A DNA stretch of 64,000 nt from NCBI RefSeq assembly GCF_025766255.1, contig NW_026516673.1:248001-312000 (forward strand). The letters run 5' to 3'. The first letter of the stretch is position 1, and each line of letters starts with the position of its first letter. Shown here piece by piece: positions 22,267 to 34,810 of the stretch. A program made the position numbers and the translations under genes. The notes beneath the pieces are model-generated. The model did not search any database. It saw only the letters and a program-made list of their open reading frames with translations, and was not told the DNA's origin. Source of the stretch: Zychaea mexicana. Its lineage: Eukaryota > Mucoromycota > Mucoromycetes > Mucorales > Lichtheimiaceae.

Positions 22267-25200
22267 TTAGTAGCCGTGCATGATTTCATCAATCATGTTG
22301 TTGAGCCACCAGAAACGGTCTTGAGTGGGTAAAATAGTGAGAATGGTAGGTAATTCGATGGGTGCTACCGGAGAAAAGTTCTGAGTAGCAGCACGCTTAT
22401 CTGCTAATGACTCCAGGCTGAGCAAGGATAGACCCGATGCAGCGGGGAATTGGAGTTTTGGTCGTCGTGTTCTCGGTGGAGGTGGTAATGAGGGAAGCGG
22501 TGCAAGTACACTCGTGCGATTAGAATCATGTGACGGTGGATCTGGTGGCGGTTGCGATGGTGGCGGTAAGGGTGTTGTTGGGGATGTAAGGGATTTGCTA
22601 TTGTCGTCAGCGTCATTCTTTTGTAACTGTGAGGTGACAATGGTGGGCGAGCTACCGCTGCTATCGCTATTGTTGAGGTTGTTGTTATTGCTGTTATCAT
22701 AATTTCGGTTGCACTGTTTATTGTTGCCGTAGTTACGCGTTGATGGTGCGGGTGGAGGGACGGCTTTCGATGCTACAGCTGAGGGCGCTGAGACTGCAGC
22801 AGTTGACTGGTATACGCGTTGTTGTACCAAGTATGTTGATTCAGGAACGCTACGCACGGTCACTGCTCGGTATCGGGCAACAGCCTGGTCTGTAATATGA
22901 TAAGCAAGACTGCGATACAAAGGTAGTGGGAGGCATTTGACGTTTTCAGTAAGCGTTTGATTGATTGCTGAAATGGTTCCTGGAATGGTAACCCAGGCAC
23001 GGAATAAGATCAATTGGCATGGTCCCAAAGTCAATCCAAAGGGTGGAATATCGACAACTTCGCCATACAGTTTTGCGACGCTTGCCAATGGTTTGCCGTA
23101 GTTCGACATTTCCATTAGTTGGCGACAAGACAGTTCGAGTGCTCGAGTGAAACGTGTCGTTAATGTTGCACCGCGAGTGCTAGTTGGCGACACAGGTGAG
23201 AACACGTTGGAGCTGGATATTGGAGAGACGCCGCCAAAGTCGGGTGGTGATGCACCAGAGCTAACAAGTGTAGATGTAGCATCACTAGCTGTTGCCCAAT
23301 CTGTCGATTGTCTTCCCAACAATGTGCTTCCACTTTCTCGCGGTAATTGGATATGCGACTCGAGCGCACACATGTTCTGTAATGATTGGCCGTGTAAGCT
23401 GAGCACACAGTTTCGTTCTTCAGGTGCAAGTGCAACTGGGACCTCATCGTTGTCGTACTTGAGCTGTACCATGGGGAATGCGTGTCTCCGTTTCTTGTCC
23501 ACAATGATGTGAATGTTGTGAGGGTTATCTTCCTTGTCTTCTTGAATGAGGACCGAAAGTCCCAAATACACGGCACCACGAGTGGCACTCTCTGGGATCG
23601 GATCACTGTCTGACGATATTGAAGCTGCGGAGGCACTCTCTGAGATCGACGGAGAACGAGGTGATGAAGTTCCGTGTGTGGAGGAGTGAATAGCCTGTCG
23701 AGGTGGCAGTTGTTGGCCCTGCTGCTGCTGAGCATGCTGCTGTTGAATAAGCATTGATACTGTCAAGGCCATGGATCGCATGTCGTTGAAATGACTAGCC
23801 ATGTGGTCCGCTGGAATACGTAAATGGTCGCCCATTGTTCGCGAAATAAAAGTCGCTTCAGCAAAACGGTAACCACATGCTAGTAGTCGAGCAAGTTCTC
23901 TCTTGTCGATGCGCTTAACGATGAAAATGTGGCGATCTTCCAAGTGGACATCGTCTTGAGATGACAATCGTTCGGTCGTAGCTGATGTTGGGCGACTAAT
24001 CTCCCTGTGCGACGAATCATAATCTCTATTGCTCCCATTGTTCTGTTGTTCCCGAGCAGCGGAAGTAGATAGCGATGTCTGACTAATTTCTTGAACGTCA
24101 CCGTGGGTTGCGCCTTCTTCCAGAATGGTAGCATTGTCAAAATTCGATAAGTAAAGGTCGCTAGGAAGTCGCTTCAATGGTGACTTTTTATCCATTTGGA
24201 ATGTTTTACTAAACCGCTTGCTCTTTTTGTTGTTGTTATCGTTGGTGTGATTTTTGCTGGTATCCATATCGATCGACTTGGCGGAGCCGTGAAGCATCAT
24301 GCTGCTGCCGTCTGATTTACTGGGACTCTTGGACTTTCGGCGATTCCAAAATCCGCTGCGCGGCTTTGCAATAGTATTTGTTCTGATTACGTCGTCGAAC
24401 ATGGTGCCCAATTCCGCCAAAGTCGGCAAGCGTAGCTCGTACGCAAGGTCGCGAGCAGCGTCCAGGAATAGACTTTCGACGACATCATGAGGATCACTGG
24501 TTCGAGTAGATGATTGCTCGGATGGCCTGTCACTAAAGGAGGCACGTCTAGCCCATTTGGTTGTGACATCGAATAACCGAAGAAAAAGCGGATGGCTGGC
24601 TGTAAACTCCATGCTCGAACCCTAGATCACGCCCAAAAAGGAAAAGATTGCGTTAAGACCCAGCTTCTACATTGAAGGTGGTACCAATCACTCGGAGCTA
24701 ATTATTACATGCATATGCTGCATGTGAATGTGCGACAGCCTGTACAACCCATCATTTTAGCTAGGTTTCACACTTACATTGGAATGGATGTCACTCAAAA
24801 CTTCCCTTGTGGGCACTGTGCCATCCAGATTGACCATAATTCGACCGTTTTTATCGAAGAACACCACATCGAGAAAAAGGCGCTGACTCTTAGCTGGTGC
24901 CGCACTAGGCAAATGAGCAACCCCCCATTTCACCGCAATATAGAGAAGTAGCACACAGGCTACAACGACGATGGCGGATATAATACCAATCAAAGCAGCG
25001 CGACTAAGCGCTGGCGTAGGCGGGGTGTGGTTGGAAGGTAACCGATACTCTGTGCCTGCCAGGGCAGTGTAATGCATGCCTAACGCGAACATGAGGTTAG
25101 ACTCCTTGATAAGTTTATCGTATGATCTTTTTGTACGTTACTGTACCACACACAGCAAGGCCCATGAGCATAGCCGATCCAAGCCGTTTGTACCACTGAT

Positions 25201-26061
25201 TCGTCCAATTTTCTCGAAGCTTAAAAAAGATGTACAACGCAACGTTTACTGCAGCACATGCGATGATAACGGCGCCCGCAATATACTCAATTTTGTATGT
25301 TAGAAGAAAGAAGTCGATCGCGAATTGACCTAATATCATTCCTATATTAGCACGTTCTTGGGGTTCTCTGTCTGGTGTATTTATTCAGCATCATTGTCAT
25401 ATGCTTACCGAGATAGTGCATGACAGCAATTCCTATCTATAGTATACAACATAGAGATACATACGGCAGGACGGTTAGCATACAAGGATGATCAGTTATT
25501 TCGAGCAGGGGAAAAATAACAACATAATTTGCACATACACCAGCAATTGTGCCACTTGGTATGATTCGAACAATCTTGGCTTCTTCGGTGATGCCGACAA
25601 ACGCAAACGCAATAAACATACAGGCGATTGCTACAACTAAACTTGCAAAAGTGAATCCGGCACTGTAATTAAGGTGATAGTCGTTTCCATTGTGTTGTAG
25701 CGTCAAACTGTTGTTTCCAATAAAATGCATAGACCATATTGCTACGCCTCCCATTGACACGGCTGAAGCACCTAGTAGAAACCTGTTGAGGTTTCATATA
25801 AATGTTTTTTCTACATTGTCAGTTTATCGGCGAGCAAATTCGTTCCGTGTTGGGGTATTTGATTTTGGTTTTGACGATGACGATAATGATGATGGAGATG
25901 ATGATATGCTCGTACCAGTTGTGGATGCCGCGAATGTGAGTTCGCCTGGATAGCAGTTCAAGTGTTGTTTGTGCGCCGACAACGGAGATGACATAGCTGA
26001 CGAAGATGATGCCACCATTAAACTCCTGTGTTGCCACCAGGTCTGTTTCAGGAACATCCAT
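22267..26061 (-). CDS. MHYT-domain integral membrane sensor with long cytoplasmic tail
   Basis: Six exons close in frame to 1089 aa: 25916-26061, 25539-25782, 25409-25436, 25147-25341, 24778-25079 and 22267-24621. The first 250 residues hold seven helices with the three signature motifs WSMHFIGN, AVMHYLG and CGMHYTA, the last spliced together across an intron. The 28-nt third exon encodes just the second motif. MHYT domains are thought to bind a metal and sense a small diatomic gas in bacteria; fungal function is unknown. The tail of about 800 residues is cytoplasmic, with low-complexity S/Q/P/N runs, a block near VYLGLSVLIQEDKEDNPHNI and a proline-rich segment. No enzyme domain was recognised in it. 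It is convergent with chitin synthase (276 bases apart). Confidence 0.9.
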
Positions 26062-27849
26062 CGAATTATAGTAGAAGGATATTCTCCTTGTGAGGAATTA
26101 GAAACGATAGCAAAAGGGTGGGGAAATCCGAAAGAAGAACGAAAAAAATCGAATGATTTTCGCGCTGTTGTCCCAATTATTGTTCATGTCCAGCCAATCG
26201 AAGTGGGGCACACGCTTTTCCCAAAGGGACGTGCGCGGAGCTTGTTCAAGCTACTGCTTCGGACTGCGCTTTTTGTCGCTCTTCCTTTTCAATTCCCATA
26301 TATTACACATTGCCGAGAGATGGTTGCGCGGCACAACAATTTAGTGGCCCATAGAGACTGCCACGCTTCCTTGAAAGCTGTGTGCTGCAGGTGCATATTC
26401 AGCGTCATCAATTTTTCTTTACTCACTCATTCGCACGTCGTGTCATATAGAACGCGTCCATCAAGACAGGTCTAAACGGCGCTTATTTCCGACTGAAACC
26501 ATCATCAATTTATTTTGTCTCGGATCTTCGTTTAAACGCTTAAGGAATTTTTGTTTTGCTTGGCTTTCCTTGCATGTCATTGTGAAACTATCGTCCATTG
26601 GTTACTTCCCAATGCCTCGGCGCTAGAAACACTCTGTACTACATAGCGTACTTCTTTTTGTCAGTGGGAAACCAAAGTCTAGTGTTTGTCAATCATTGCC
26701 CTTTTAGACCATGTTAATCGTTCCGTCCCAAAATGCAATTACAAATCTCAAGTCTCTGTGTACCCGCTGCTACAAACGGTAAGTGGTGTCCATCGAGTAT
26801 AGCCTTTACTCAACAAATGACAAAAGTACCAGGTCGTCGATGCTATTGTTTCTTCCCACTCCTTTAAATCGGAGTGGTGCGACGTCTCGCGCGGGCAGCG
26901 GTTGTGTTTCGCAAGTGCATAACTGCTAGCCCTTTAGTGGTACAAAACCGATTGCTCTAAACCACTTTAATGTCCTTTTAAATACAGTCCTGTAAAAGGA
27001 AGTAATCGCCCAAACCTCAATGATGTATGTAAACCGTATAAAAATGGAGCGCTGACACTCATAGTAGATACCTCTGTGCCAAATTTATCCTGTTTACTGT
27101 ATATGGACCAGCATGGCAAATGGTTCCTTTTCTTGTTAATCAGGGTTTATTCTCAAGCTCACATTGAAAAAGTTCATCGTAGCTGTTTTGTACGTAGCAA
27201 CTAGTTTGGGATATTCTTTCGTTTTACAAAGTGAGAAATAAGCAGAGAAGATTTTCACTGAAAGTATATACTGTAGCCATGCGGAAGACAATGCCATAAC
27301 TGCTATCCATCTCATTATGGCAGTTACCACGTTATTTTTCTTTCAAATTGCTCGTACTTGCTGCTCAATTAATTATACAAATTCCATCGGGTACCATGAC
27401 GGGGCAAGAGAATGTTCTTTACAATCTGAGTTGGTTATCTATTCCGCTGGTGTCTTTCCAGCCGCAGCTTATTAGCTCAAGATGGGCATCAATTTTAAAA
27501 AAACAATGCCCAGTACAAATAGTTGTTGGAAGCACAAAACTTACAGGATTTTTCTTTAGAATTGGCGGATGGTTTATTTCATAATGGCGCTTAGTTTTTT
27601 TCAACATGGTGGTGGGGTGATTATTATGATGGCGGGGGAGCGTTTTTTACTTGGCGCGACGTTTTTTTCGATTTGGCGTCGCTACAGTATTAACATGGCG
27701 CATCACGAAATATAAGATGACGCCTTGTTTTTTCAACATGGCATGAGGAATCATTATGGCGCCTGCTACATTAAGACATGGCGGACGATAAATAACAAGA
27801 ATATCAAGTTAGGGTAAAATATACAGATAACTATCATAATATTTGGGGA
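26062..27849. other. Gene-poor region upstream of the MHYT gene
   Basis: No coding region is supported. The proximal part must hold the MHYT gene promoter. A block of repeated ATGGCG-type words occurs at about 27560-27790 and is listed separately. Confidence 0.5.
27560..27790. repeat. Irregular cluster of (A/T)TGGCG words
   Basis: Eight or more copies of ATGGCG or TTGGCG occur in about 230 bases, with 15-45-base spacing, several preceded by CA or AACA (for example AACATGGCGCATC, AACATGGCATG, GACATGGCGGAC). The spacing is too irregular for a simple tandem repeat. No encoded protein is supported. The block lies just outside the transposase remnant. Confidence 0.45.
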
Positions 27850-28830
27850 AAAGAAAGATTTAGGATGTTCAATCCAGCACCTAATCGCTTGCTATAACTT
27901 GGTACAGTTGCACCCCGGTTTTTGCAACCCCTGGATTTGCAATTCCTCGTATATCTGCAACTTTTTATTGAAAAATCCAAAAAAACTTAGTAGTTTCGCA
28001 AATTTGCAACTTGCAAATGAGTTTATACGATTTGCGCGTTATCGGGGTAAAAACAGCTTCAATTTTTTCAATATCAACTGAAAGAAGCATCTGTTGCGTA
28101 TTATCGAGGAATAAAATGATACGGTTACTGCACTAGACAGCTTCAATAAAAGAACGGTCTTATATATGCAAGTAGTAACATTTAGAGCTGTGTGAAATCC
28201 CCACAGAACGTATCGTACATCATCTCTAACAGATAAACAATGGGTTAGTGTATATAGGATGACTTATCCAGTGTCTATTTGAAGCAGAATTGTTTACCCC
28301 GTTACTTGCAAATCCTCACTTTGTGCAAAAAAAATCGGAAAACCCTCGGTTGCAAAAACCGGGGTACAACTGTATGCTGCAGATGCGACGATACGTGGAG
28401 TTAAAGAGTCAGCCTTGGTCAAAAGCTCGCGCTTGACACCAGCTTTTGACTTTGACCAAAATTCTTCTATTGGATATAAAGAATGGTGAATAAGGCGGAA
28501 ATTGCAAAATTTGGAATCAACGCTTAGAAGCAGTCTCTTGAACCAACTCAGTATCATGAATTTTAGCGTTATCCATGACCAGAAATCTCCCTTGCATATC
28601 GTCTTTTTCAGGACATCCATCACCGTCTCCAAAAACTCGCAAAAGTATTCGGCTCTTGTGCCAACTTTGGCAAACTAGCGTTGTTCACCTTTGGCCAACT
28701 TCCTTTTCTTTGAGCTCCCGGTTACTGCTTGTGGTTTTCGTAACGAGAAGGATGAAAGAATATCGAGGACATAGCGTTATTACAAACTCAAGGTCGCATC
28801 CGGCGGTTTGACGAATCGTTGCTCCTCTTG
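27850..28830 (-). pseudogene. Tc1/mariner-type (DDE) transposase remnant, interrupted by a 468-bp element
   Basis: On the minus strand, degraded text of a DDE transposase can be read in more than one frame: GTRAEYFCEFLETVMDVLKK, GRFLVMDNAKIHDTELVQE, LQFPPYSPF, then PIEEFWSKSKAGVKRE and LTPRIVASAAY. These are the second and third catalytic-region blocks of the family. Stops and frameshifts lie between them, so it is dead. The frame is cut at 28374 by the TIR element and resumes left of 27904 with a C-terminal WIEHPKSFFSP. The N-terminal half, including the DNA-binding domain, was not found beyond about 28830. Confidence 0.82.
27905..28372. mobile_element. Non-autonomous TIR element (MITE-like, Tc1/mariner type) with TA target duplication
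   Basis: The left end CAGTTGCACCCCGGTTTTTG and the right end, read in reverse, CAGTTGTACCCCGGTTTTTG are inverted repeats; 24 of 25 terminal bases agree (27905-27929 and 28348-28372). Both ends are flanked by TA (27903-27904 and 28373-28374), the target duplication of Tc1/mariner elements. The 468-bp body has no coding frame, and is rich in short TTTGCAA words. It sits inside a transposase remnant, so it inserted after that gene. Confidence 0.85.
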
Positions 28831-31519
28831 AGCAATTTCCACAATTCTTTTACATCAAACTATCATATAATGACGATTTTTTCACTTTTGTGTTTAAGTA
28901 AGCAGCGATTGAGAAAGAAACGAAAGACAAGTTTAGTAAGAGCTAGCATGAAGAATGGCTATCTAAGTAAGATCATTCTGCTATTCGCTTTTTCCACTTA
29001 ATAAGGGAGAGGTAGAAGCTGCACACTCCTTCTTCTGGGAAATAGCTGGTTGTTCAGTTCTTTCTATTCGCTACATCCAGCAAGTTCCCTGAGATCTGGT
29101 AAATCAGCATATCAAATATACCAAAATACCCAGCTTTAATAATATGGAAGTTGTTATTAATCTGGCATGGTACGCCCGATAGGTTGTACAGCTGCGTCCT
29201 GATGTGCTTTAGTTGGTGCAAGTACTTCTGATATAGAAGCTAACATGCTTAGTAGATCTCGTGGCCGCCGGCCGTTCCACTTTCTTGATCCTAAGCGCTC
29301 GCTCGCAGGTATTAACTATAAACCGAAGTATATATATTGTCAGGCTAGTAGAAGTTATAGTTACCCACTCTGCCACATTTTTCTTTTTTTTTATTTCGAC
29401 CCTAATGTTGCTTACCACAGGAACCTTGATACACTATTATTGATGGACGAATGAAAGGATCACTTGCTAAGTTAATTAGGTTGCGTACTCCTAATTTTTG
29501 GTTTCCCTCCACCGGACACATACTACTTGACGCTATAATTTCAATATTAGCACCGGTTGACTAGCTCGACTAATCTTGGTAAGTTCAACATTATGGTAGC
29601 GTTTATATTTGTATGATACGCAAAATTCGATAACGATAGCTGTTGCGGTCAAGTGTTTCTGCAAACCTTGTAAACAGTCCCAGGAGAACCTCGTCTGCTG
29701 GCCTTTCCGACATAAATTTAACGAGTAATAAATATAGCGCTACACCATATTTCAATCATAGAGAAGCACGGTTTTGCATTAATGCCTCTTTTCTAGTGAT
29801 AGCTTCTCTCATCATTTTTTAACGTGCGGCACTCCAAGGTTCAAGAATCTGCAATGATAAGCAAGAAAATCGCTGCTGTGATAACTGATGAGACGAATGT
29901 CTTGGCCAAAGTGTAGCAACTGAATACTTGAACTCTTGGATCGACGCAAACAGATGTTCCTCTGTAATCTTCCTTTTATTTTAGCAATATTAGACATCTG
30001 TAATTTATCTAGTGTACGATAATGCTTGCGACTTTAGATCATCATCAACTATTACTTGGTCATTGCTTGTATTTATTTATATAGCACCACCTTCCCCATG
30101 CACCCCAGCACGGACTTTAGATCGTGAAAATTTATCACAATGCTCTAACCGTTAAGAGAGATAGCGTTTGTTTAGAAGAGTACTGATACAAGACAGACCC
30201 TTCTCGTCATAATAATCAACGATGGCTCAATAGGTGATATAAGGCAACATTTGCTGGCTAAAATACGTAAAGTCAATAGTGACAGTGACGAGCTTTGACG
30301 CTAGAGAAAATAGAAAGAGCGAAAGAGACAATTTGTTGAACGGTCAACATAGTACATAATTTTTTTTGGAGCATCAAATACATGAAATAGGCCCAGTAGT
30401 AAAGCCGCACACACCAGGGCATCAATGGATACAGCAGTCTGACAACAGATCAGATCCGTGCTCTGTGATGCTATCACCGGCAAGCTAGTTATGTTTCGGC
30501 ACAAATGTTCCGTTTACCCAGATATTAACGGAGTGTCAAAACCGTCTCCAAAAACAGACAATGGCCGTGACTTCCGAGACACCGATTTGCATATGAACGA
30601 TGCAAAATTTAGTTTATTTATAAACAAGAGGCAGATATAAGACGATGACCAGTTGCTGTTCAAGTACGAGCAGCTTTGTGCATTATGACAGCTCCTAGCC
30701 AGCAAAGATTGCTTCGGTTTAGAAGAGCTTAAAGCTCAAATGTAACTTGACCCGTATGTTCTCACTGTAGCGGAGTATGCTGTTTAAAAGTTACCCAACA
30801 ATAATACCAGTTTCATTGGTGTATGTGCTTAGTGCTATTGGGTAGTTTCGTGCTATCAGAGAGTAATGCATCGTTATAACAACAACAGCAGCACATCATG
30901 CAGGCTATGTTTATTCTTCCTTGTAGGATTGGCTGCTACATGGTATGCCTCAAACCCTGGCGCTACTGTACGACGACTGGCCAGGGCGGAATCGGTGGTT
31001 ATCATCCGGGTAACCCGGCCGTTATCCCAGATGATTTCTTTTTGCGTTCTTGCTTTCTCATGATCATATGAAAGAAGTTGTACAACATGTAGAGAGATAA
31101 AAAAAAGTGAATGGGGTTCCGCAATGACGCCTGTCAACAAGACGTCAATGTGCACATTCTTGTTGACATTTTTCGTGTCTCGAGCTTCTCCTGTGTCTAT
31201 ACACAATATGTAGTATTGTGTTGGTATGTGTATACCATGTGATCCCCCAAAAAGTGCCACGACCTAAGCTCCTTGTAGAAAACAATCCCTGCAGCTAATC
31301 GCTATGTCAAAGAGGATTCCTGGGGAGTTCCAACCAACCATCGCGAGAGATACCAAAGAGTTATTACTCCGCCCCTTGGAAAAGGGTTTGGGGTTGCGGC
31401 ATGTGAAAGAAGTTTGCCGTAAGTGCCTTTCTTTATATTTGTGTCTCTTCCTTTTATTCCACACGACTTCTTCTTTAGCTTTTTGCTTTACAACTGAACG
31501 TAAACATTGATCGACACAT
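28831..31519. other. Gene-poor region, nothing recognised
   Basis: About 2.7 kb of AT-rich sequence with only short open frames. One plus-strand frame (31304-31510) precedes the hydrolase gene but shows no motif and no clear splice link to it. The last few hundred bases should include the hydrolase promoter. Confidence 0.5.
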
Positions 31520-33288
31520 ATGATACCTGACTCGTTCATTGCGAGGAACATGATCTATGCGATTGCCGTGTTGCAAACTGCTGTTGCACCGGCAGCATTC
31601 ATGTATTACCTATATTATCTCGCCACCGACGAACTCTTCATCACCTTCTCACCTGCCATCGACACCTTGCTCTATTACTGGCTTGGTTGTGAGCTTATAT
31701 TCTATGTCTTCTTTCAAATAACGCGTAACCGAATGCAGTCGCCTCTACCACCCGTATACCCTGGCCCCAAAGAACGGCGGACTCTTTACTATAACTGCAT
31801 CAACAATATCATCGACGTCGAAGAATGGCTGTCCGGTTGGTTTATGCGAGCACACGATCCAGAGCAAAACCCAACGATCGAAGAAATTCGCCGTGAAAAT
31901 CTGGCAGAATGGTAAAAAAAGAGCAGAGAAGAAAAAAAGACGGAAAAATCGTTAAGAGTGTGGCTGATCAAATATCTCCCCCTTTTCCCAAACCTTTTTC
32001 CCATTGTTCTTCTTGATATCAAAAGGATCGCTTGGGCATTCTTTGCGCAGCCCCTGGAAGGCGTCCTTGAGGATGAAGCAGCAACCGACGAAATGTACTG
32101 GATGATCGACCATTTCGCGGAAAAGTTCGAACTCAATTTCACGCCCGGCTACGACGAAGACATCATTGCGTTTCGACTTACATTAGATCCAGTGCAGGCA
32201 TATCATCGCCCACTCGTATTCTATCTGTTCATCATCAGCATGACATATCTCAACACCATATTAATGCATTGTTGGGGCTTCAAAAAGTTCGGTCCCGATA
32301 TACCCTCTGCGTTATCATTGTGGTCGAATACGTCAGAAGCCGCATCCGCCACATTATTCTCAGCAACAGCACGGTCATCGTCCGCACCATCAACACCATC
32401 AACATCAACTTTGACGGGACGCGTTGCATATTGGTATCGTGAAGGCAAGCGGACCGACAAAAAACCGATCATTTTCATCCATGGCATCGGCCCTGGTTTG
32501 CTGCCTTATCTCAAGTTTGTTTACCACCTTATCGACATTGATGCTCCTTTGTTTTGCGTCGAACAGCCGTATGTGTCTATGCGATGCGTCGAAGATGTGC
32601 CAAGCATGCAAGAGGCTGTACAGGATCTTGAGCGCATGCTGCATCATCATGGCTTCCGAGATGCTGTGTACGTGTCCCACTCTTTGGGCACTGCATTGAC
32701 ATCGTGGGCCGTGCAACATATCCCCAAGACAGTTGCTGGCGTAGTGATGCTCGATCCAATTTGTTTCATGTTGCACTATAAAGACATCTGCGTCAACTTT
32801 GTTTATCGTATACCAAAGACTGCTAGCGAGGTAAGACCGAATCTCAACCAAATCTTGTATATAAAAATCTTGTTTCTCTCTATCTATCGTTATTCGTTCT
32901 TAATAACCGATCCATGATTTTTTCTCCTAATTAGTCTATCGTCAAGTTCTTTGCATCCAGCGAACTGTACATTTCATACTACATTTCTCGACATTTCCAT
33001 TGGTTCCAGCTCGCATTGTATGTAACACCCCAGCAGCCAAGACAAACAAGACTGTCTAGAAGGAGAAGGAGTCAACATCAAAACCGCACAATTCGCATGC
33101 CGCTTGCCACCAAAGTGTTTCTCTCCGAACATGACAACATTGTCAACTCCTCGCGCGTCCATGATTATCTCGCCGGGAACGGTATCAGCTCAACTGTCAT
33201 GGCTGGTCTCGATCACGGATGGTTTCTGTTCAAGTCGGCATGGCAGCAAGAGATTCTTGAGACTGTCGCGGATTATACGTCCAACTGA
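31520..33288 (+). CDS. Membrane-associated alpha/beta hydrolase-fold protein
   Basis: Three exons close in frame to 516 aa: 31520-31911, 32026-32830 and 32935-33288. Residues 10-80 contain two hydrophobic helices, suggesting an ER or other membrane anchor. The hydrolase core begins near residue 225 with IIFIHGIGPGLLPY (oxyanion region). The nucleophile elbow VYVSHSLGTAL puts the serine in an SxSxG setting instead of GxSxG. The expected acid and histidine follow in VFLSEHDNIV and GLDHGWFLF near the C-terminus. All three triad residues are therefore present, and an esterase or lipase-like role is plausible, but no substrate can be named. The 3' portion of exon 3 includes a basic stretch (SRRRRSQ) that could be an unspliced loop insertion. 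It is convergent with the JTB-like gene. Confidence 0.82.
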
Positions 33289-33530
33289 GACTATTCACTT
33301 TCCATCCGTGTGCTTCTATTCCACACTTTGTAACATAATAATTCGCTCCTTGTACATATAGATCCTTTATACGTTATCCACTATACAACTACAGAGAACT
33401 TTTATAATCCCTAATACCCTCCTCATCCATTTATCATACAATCAGCTTCACCCTCTAACTTACTACACTACTCGTACTTGTTTCTGCAACCCCATTGATT
33501 CCGTTCCAACTTAATTGAATTCTTTTTTAT

Positions 33531-34232
33531 TTACACAGGAACGCCTATCCTTTGTACCAATCGTTGATATTGTTCCCTTGCCAATTTCCTTTGTCTCCAC
33601 AAAACCAATGATACCGCAGCGACAGCAACCAACAAATTGATTGTCTATTTTTAAAAAATCAAAAGCAAATGCATATTCCATCAGACCATTCGCCCTCTTG
33701 GAGAGAAATTTACCACTGCCACTAATTACCTCAAACTTGATGAATTTCCAGTGTTCAATCCGCTTCACGTGCGGACAACCTCGAAAGGAGGGCAATGAAA
33801 TAGCATCATAATCATAAATTGTGGTCTGGTTTCGCAAGTTCTCGGCTAGATCGGGATCATCCCATTCACATCGTATGCGTTCCTTGTTTCCATACTCCAT
33901 ACAATAAGGTGCTGATTTCTGTGTGATATATATACATATATGCGTGGGTTAATCGGGTTTTAACAGACGTTTGTTGCTTGTTGTATGTACTATGTTTTTT
34001 TGCATACCTGTTCAAATGGCGTGCATACGTCGCAATCGCTAATGGCCGTACAGGTAAACGTCGATTCAGCAACGTCTTCGTGTGAGTGGGTATAATTGCC
34101 GAGATGGTTTGGTATTGATTCATCGCCTTGAGCAAACGGTGGTGCTCGTTTCTCCCGTAAATGAAAATTTGGTGTGGTTGTGCTGGCATTACACGGTTTT
34201 GCCGACAAAGCAACAAAACTAATTTTAATCAT
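33531..34232 (-). CDS. JTB (jumping translocation breakpoint) family membrane protein
   Basis: Three exons close in frame to 175 aa: 34008-34232, 33730-33918 and 33531-33644. The luminal part has the family cysteine pattern: TFTCTAISDCDVCTPFEQ, APYCMEYGNKERIRCEW and FRGCPHVKRIEHWKF. A single membrane helix follows (INLLVAVAAVSLVLW), then a short basic tail (RQRKLAREQYQRLVQR), as in animal JTB. Animal JTB is a small type I membrane protein linked to cytokinesis and mitochondria; its fungal role is unknown. The first exon begins with a weakly hydrophobic stretch, shorter than a typical signal peptide, so an upstream exon may be missing. Confidence 0.82.
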
Positions 34233-34810
34233 GGAGAGAGCAGAGTTTAAATCAAGCTAAGAGCAATGCATTGTGTTTCTTGGTACTTGCGAGCCTACCT
34301 TAATAAAGAGACAATGCAGCATTGTATTAATCGTCTGTGTAGCATCGTAAGTTGTGAAGAGAAATAATAGAAACCGAGACCCGCTTTGTGTTGCTTGAAT
34401 TAATTTCAGGCAAAGCACCTGGATCACGCGACACTGTCATAGTTGCTATGTTGTCTAGCAACACATCGTGTAGCTTATTCTTGGGGGAAGTGCTCATACG
34501 AAAATATTATAAATCGTTACAAAGCTAATATGAAAACGCTACTCGCTTTATATGTGTATTACGACAAGAGGATAAAAGAAAAGGACCGACCAACAGATCG
34601 AAAGTCTATTCGAATTCGTTTTTACTTAGAAAAGAGAATTACAAGCTATCATAGCAAATAGCTTAACAAAGGACGGTCGCTATTATAAGCACATGACTTG
34701 TCATAGTTAGCTGCAGATATGCCATCTGGCGTGCATATTTTATGTTGTCAGCTCTCTTTTCTACAGCCTGGCTTGACTCCGCTATTCAACCATTTTGACA
34801 TTATACAAAC
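34233..34810. promoter_or_regulatory. Divergent intergenic region, JTB-like gene / small membrane protein
   Basis: The two start codons point away from each other across 578 bases. No TATA box or other named motif stood out; promoters of both genes are expected here. Confidence 0.4.

Noticed and set aside
22404..22700. Minus-strand frame rich in T, I, H and R
   Set aside because: It is an out-of-frame reading of the low-complexity tail of the MHYT protein.
31304..31510. Extra 5' exon for the alpha/beta hydrolase
   Set aside because: Its frame does not connect through a convincing splice pair, and the protein starting at 31520 is complete without it.
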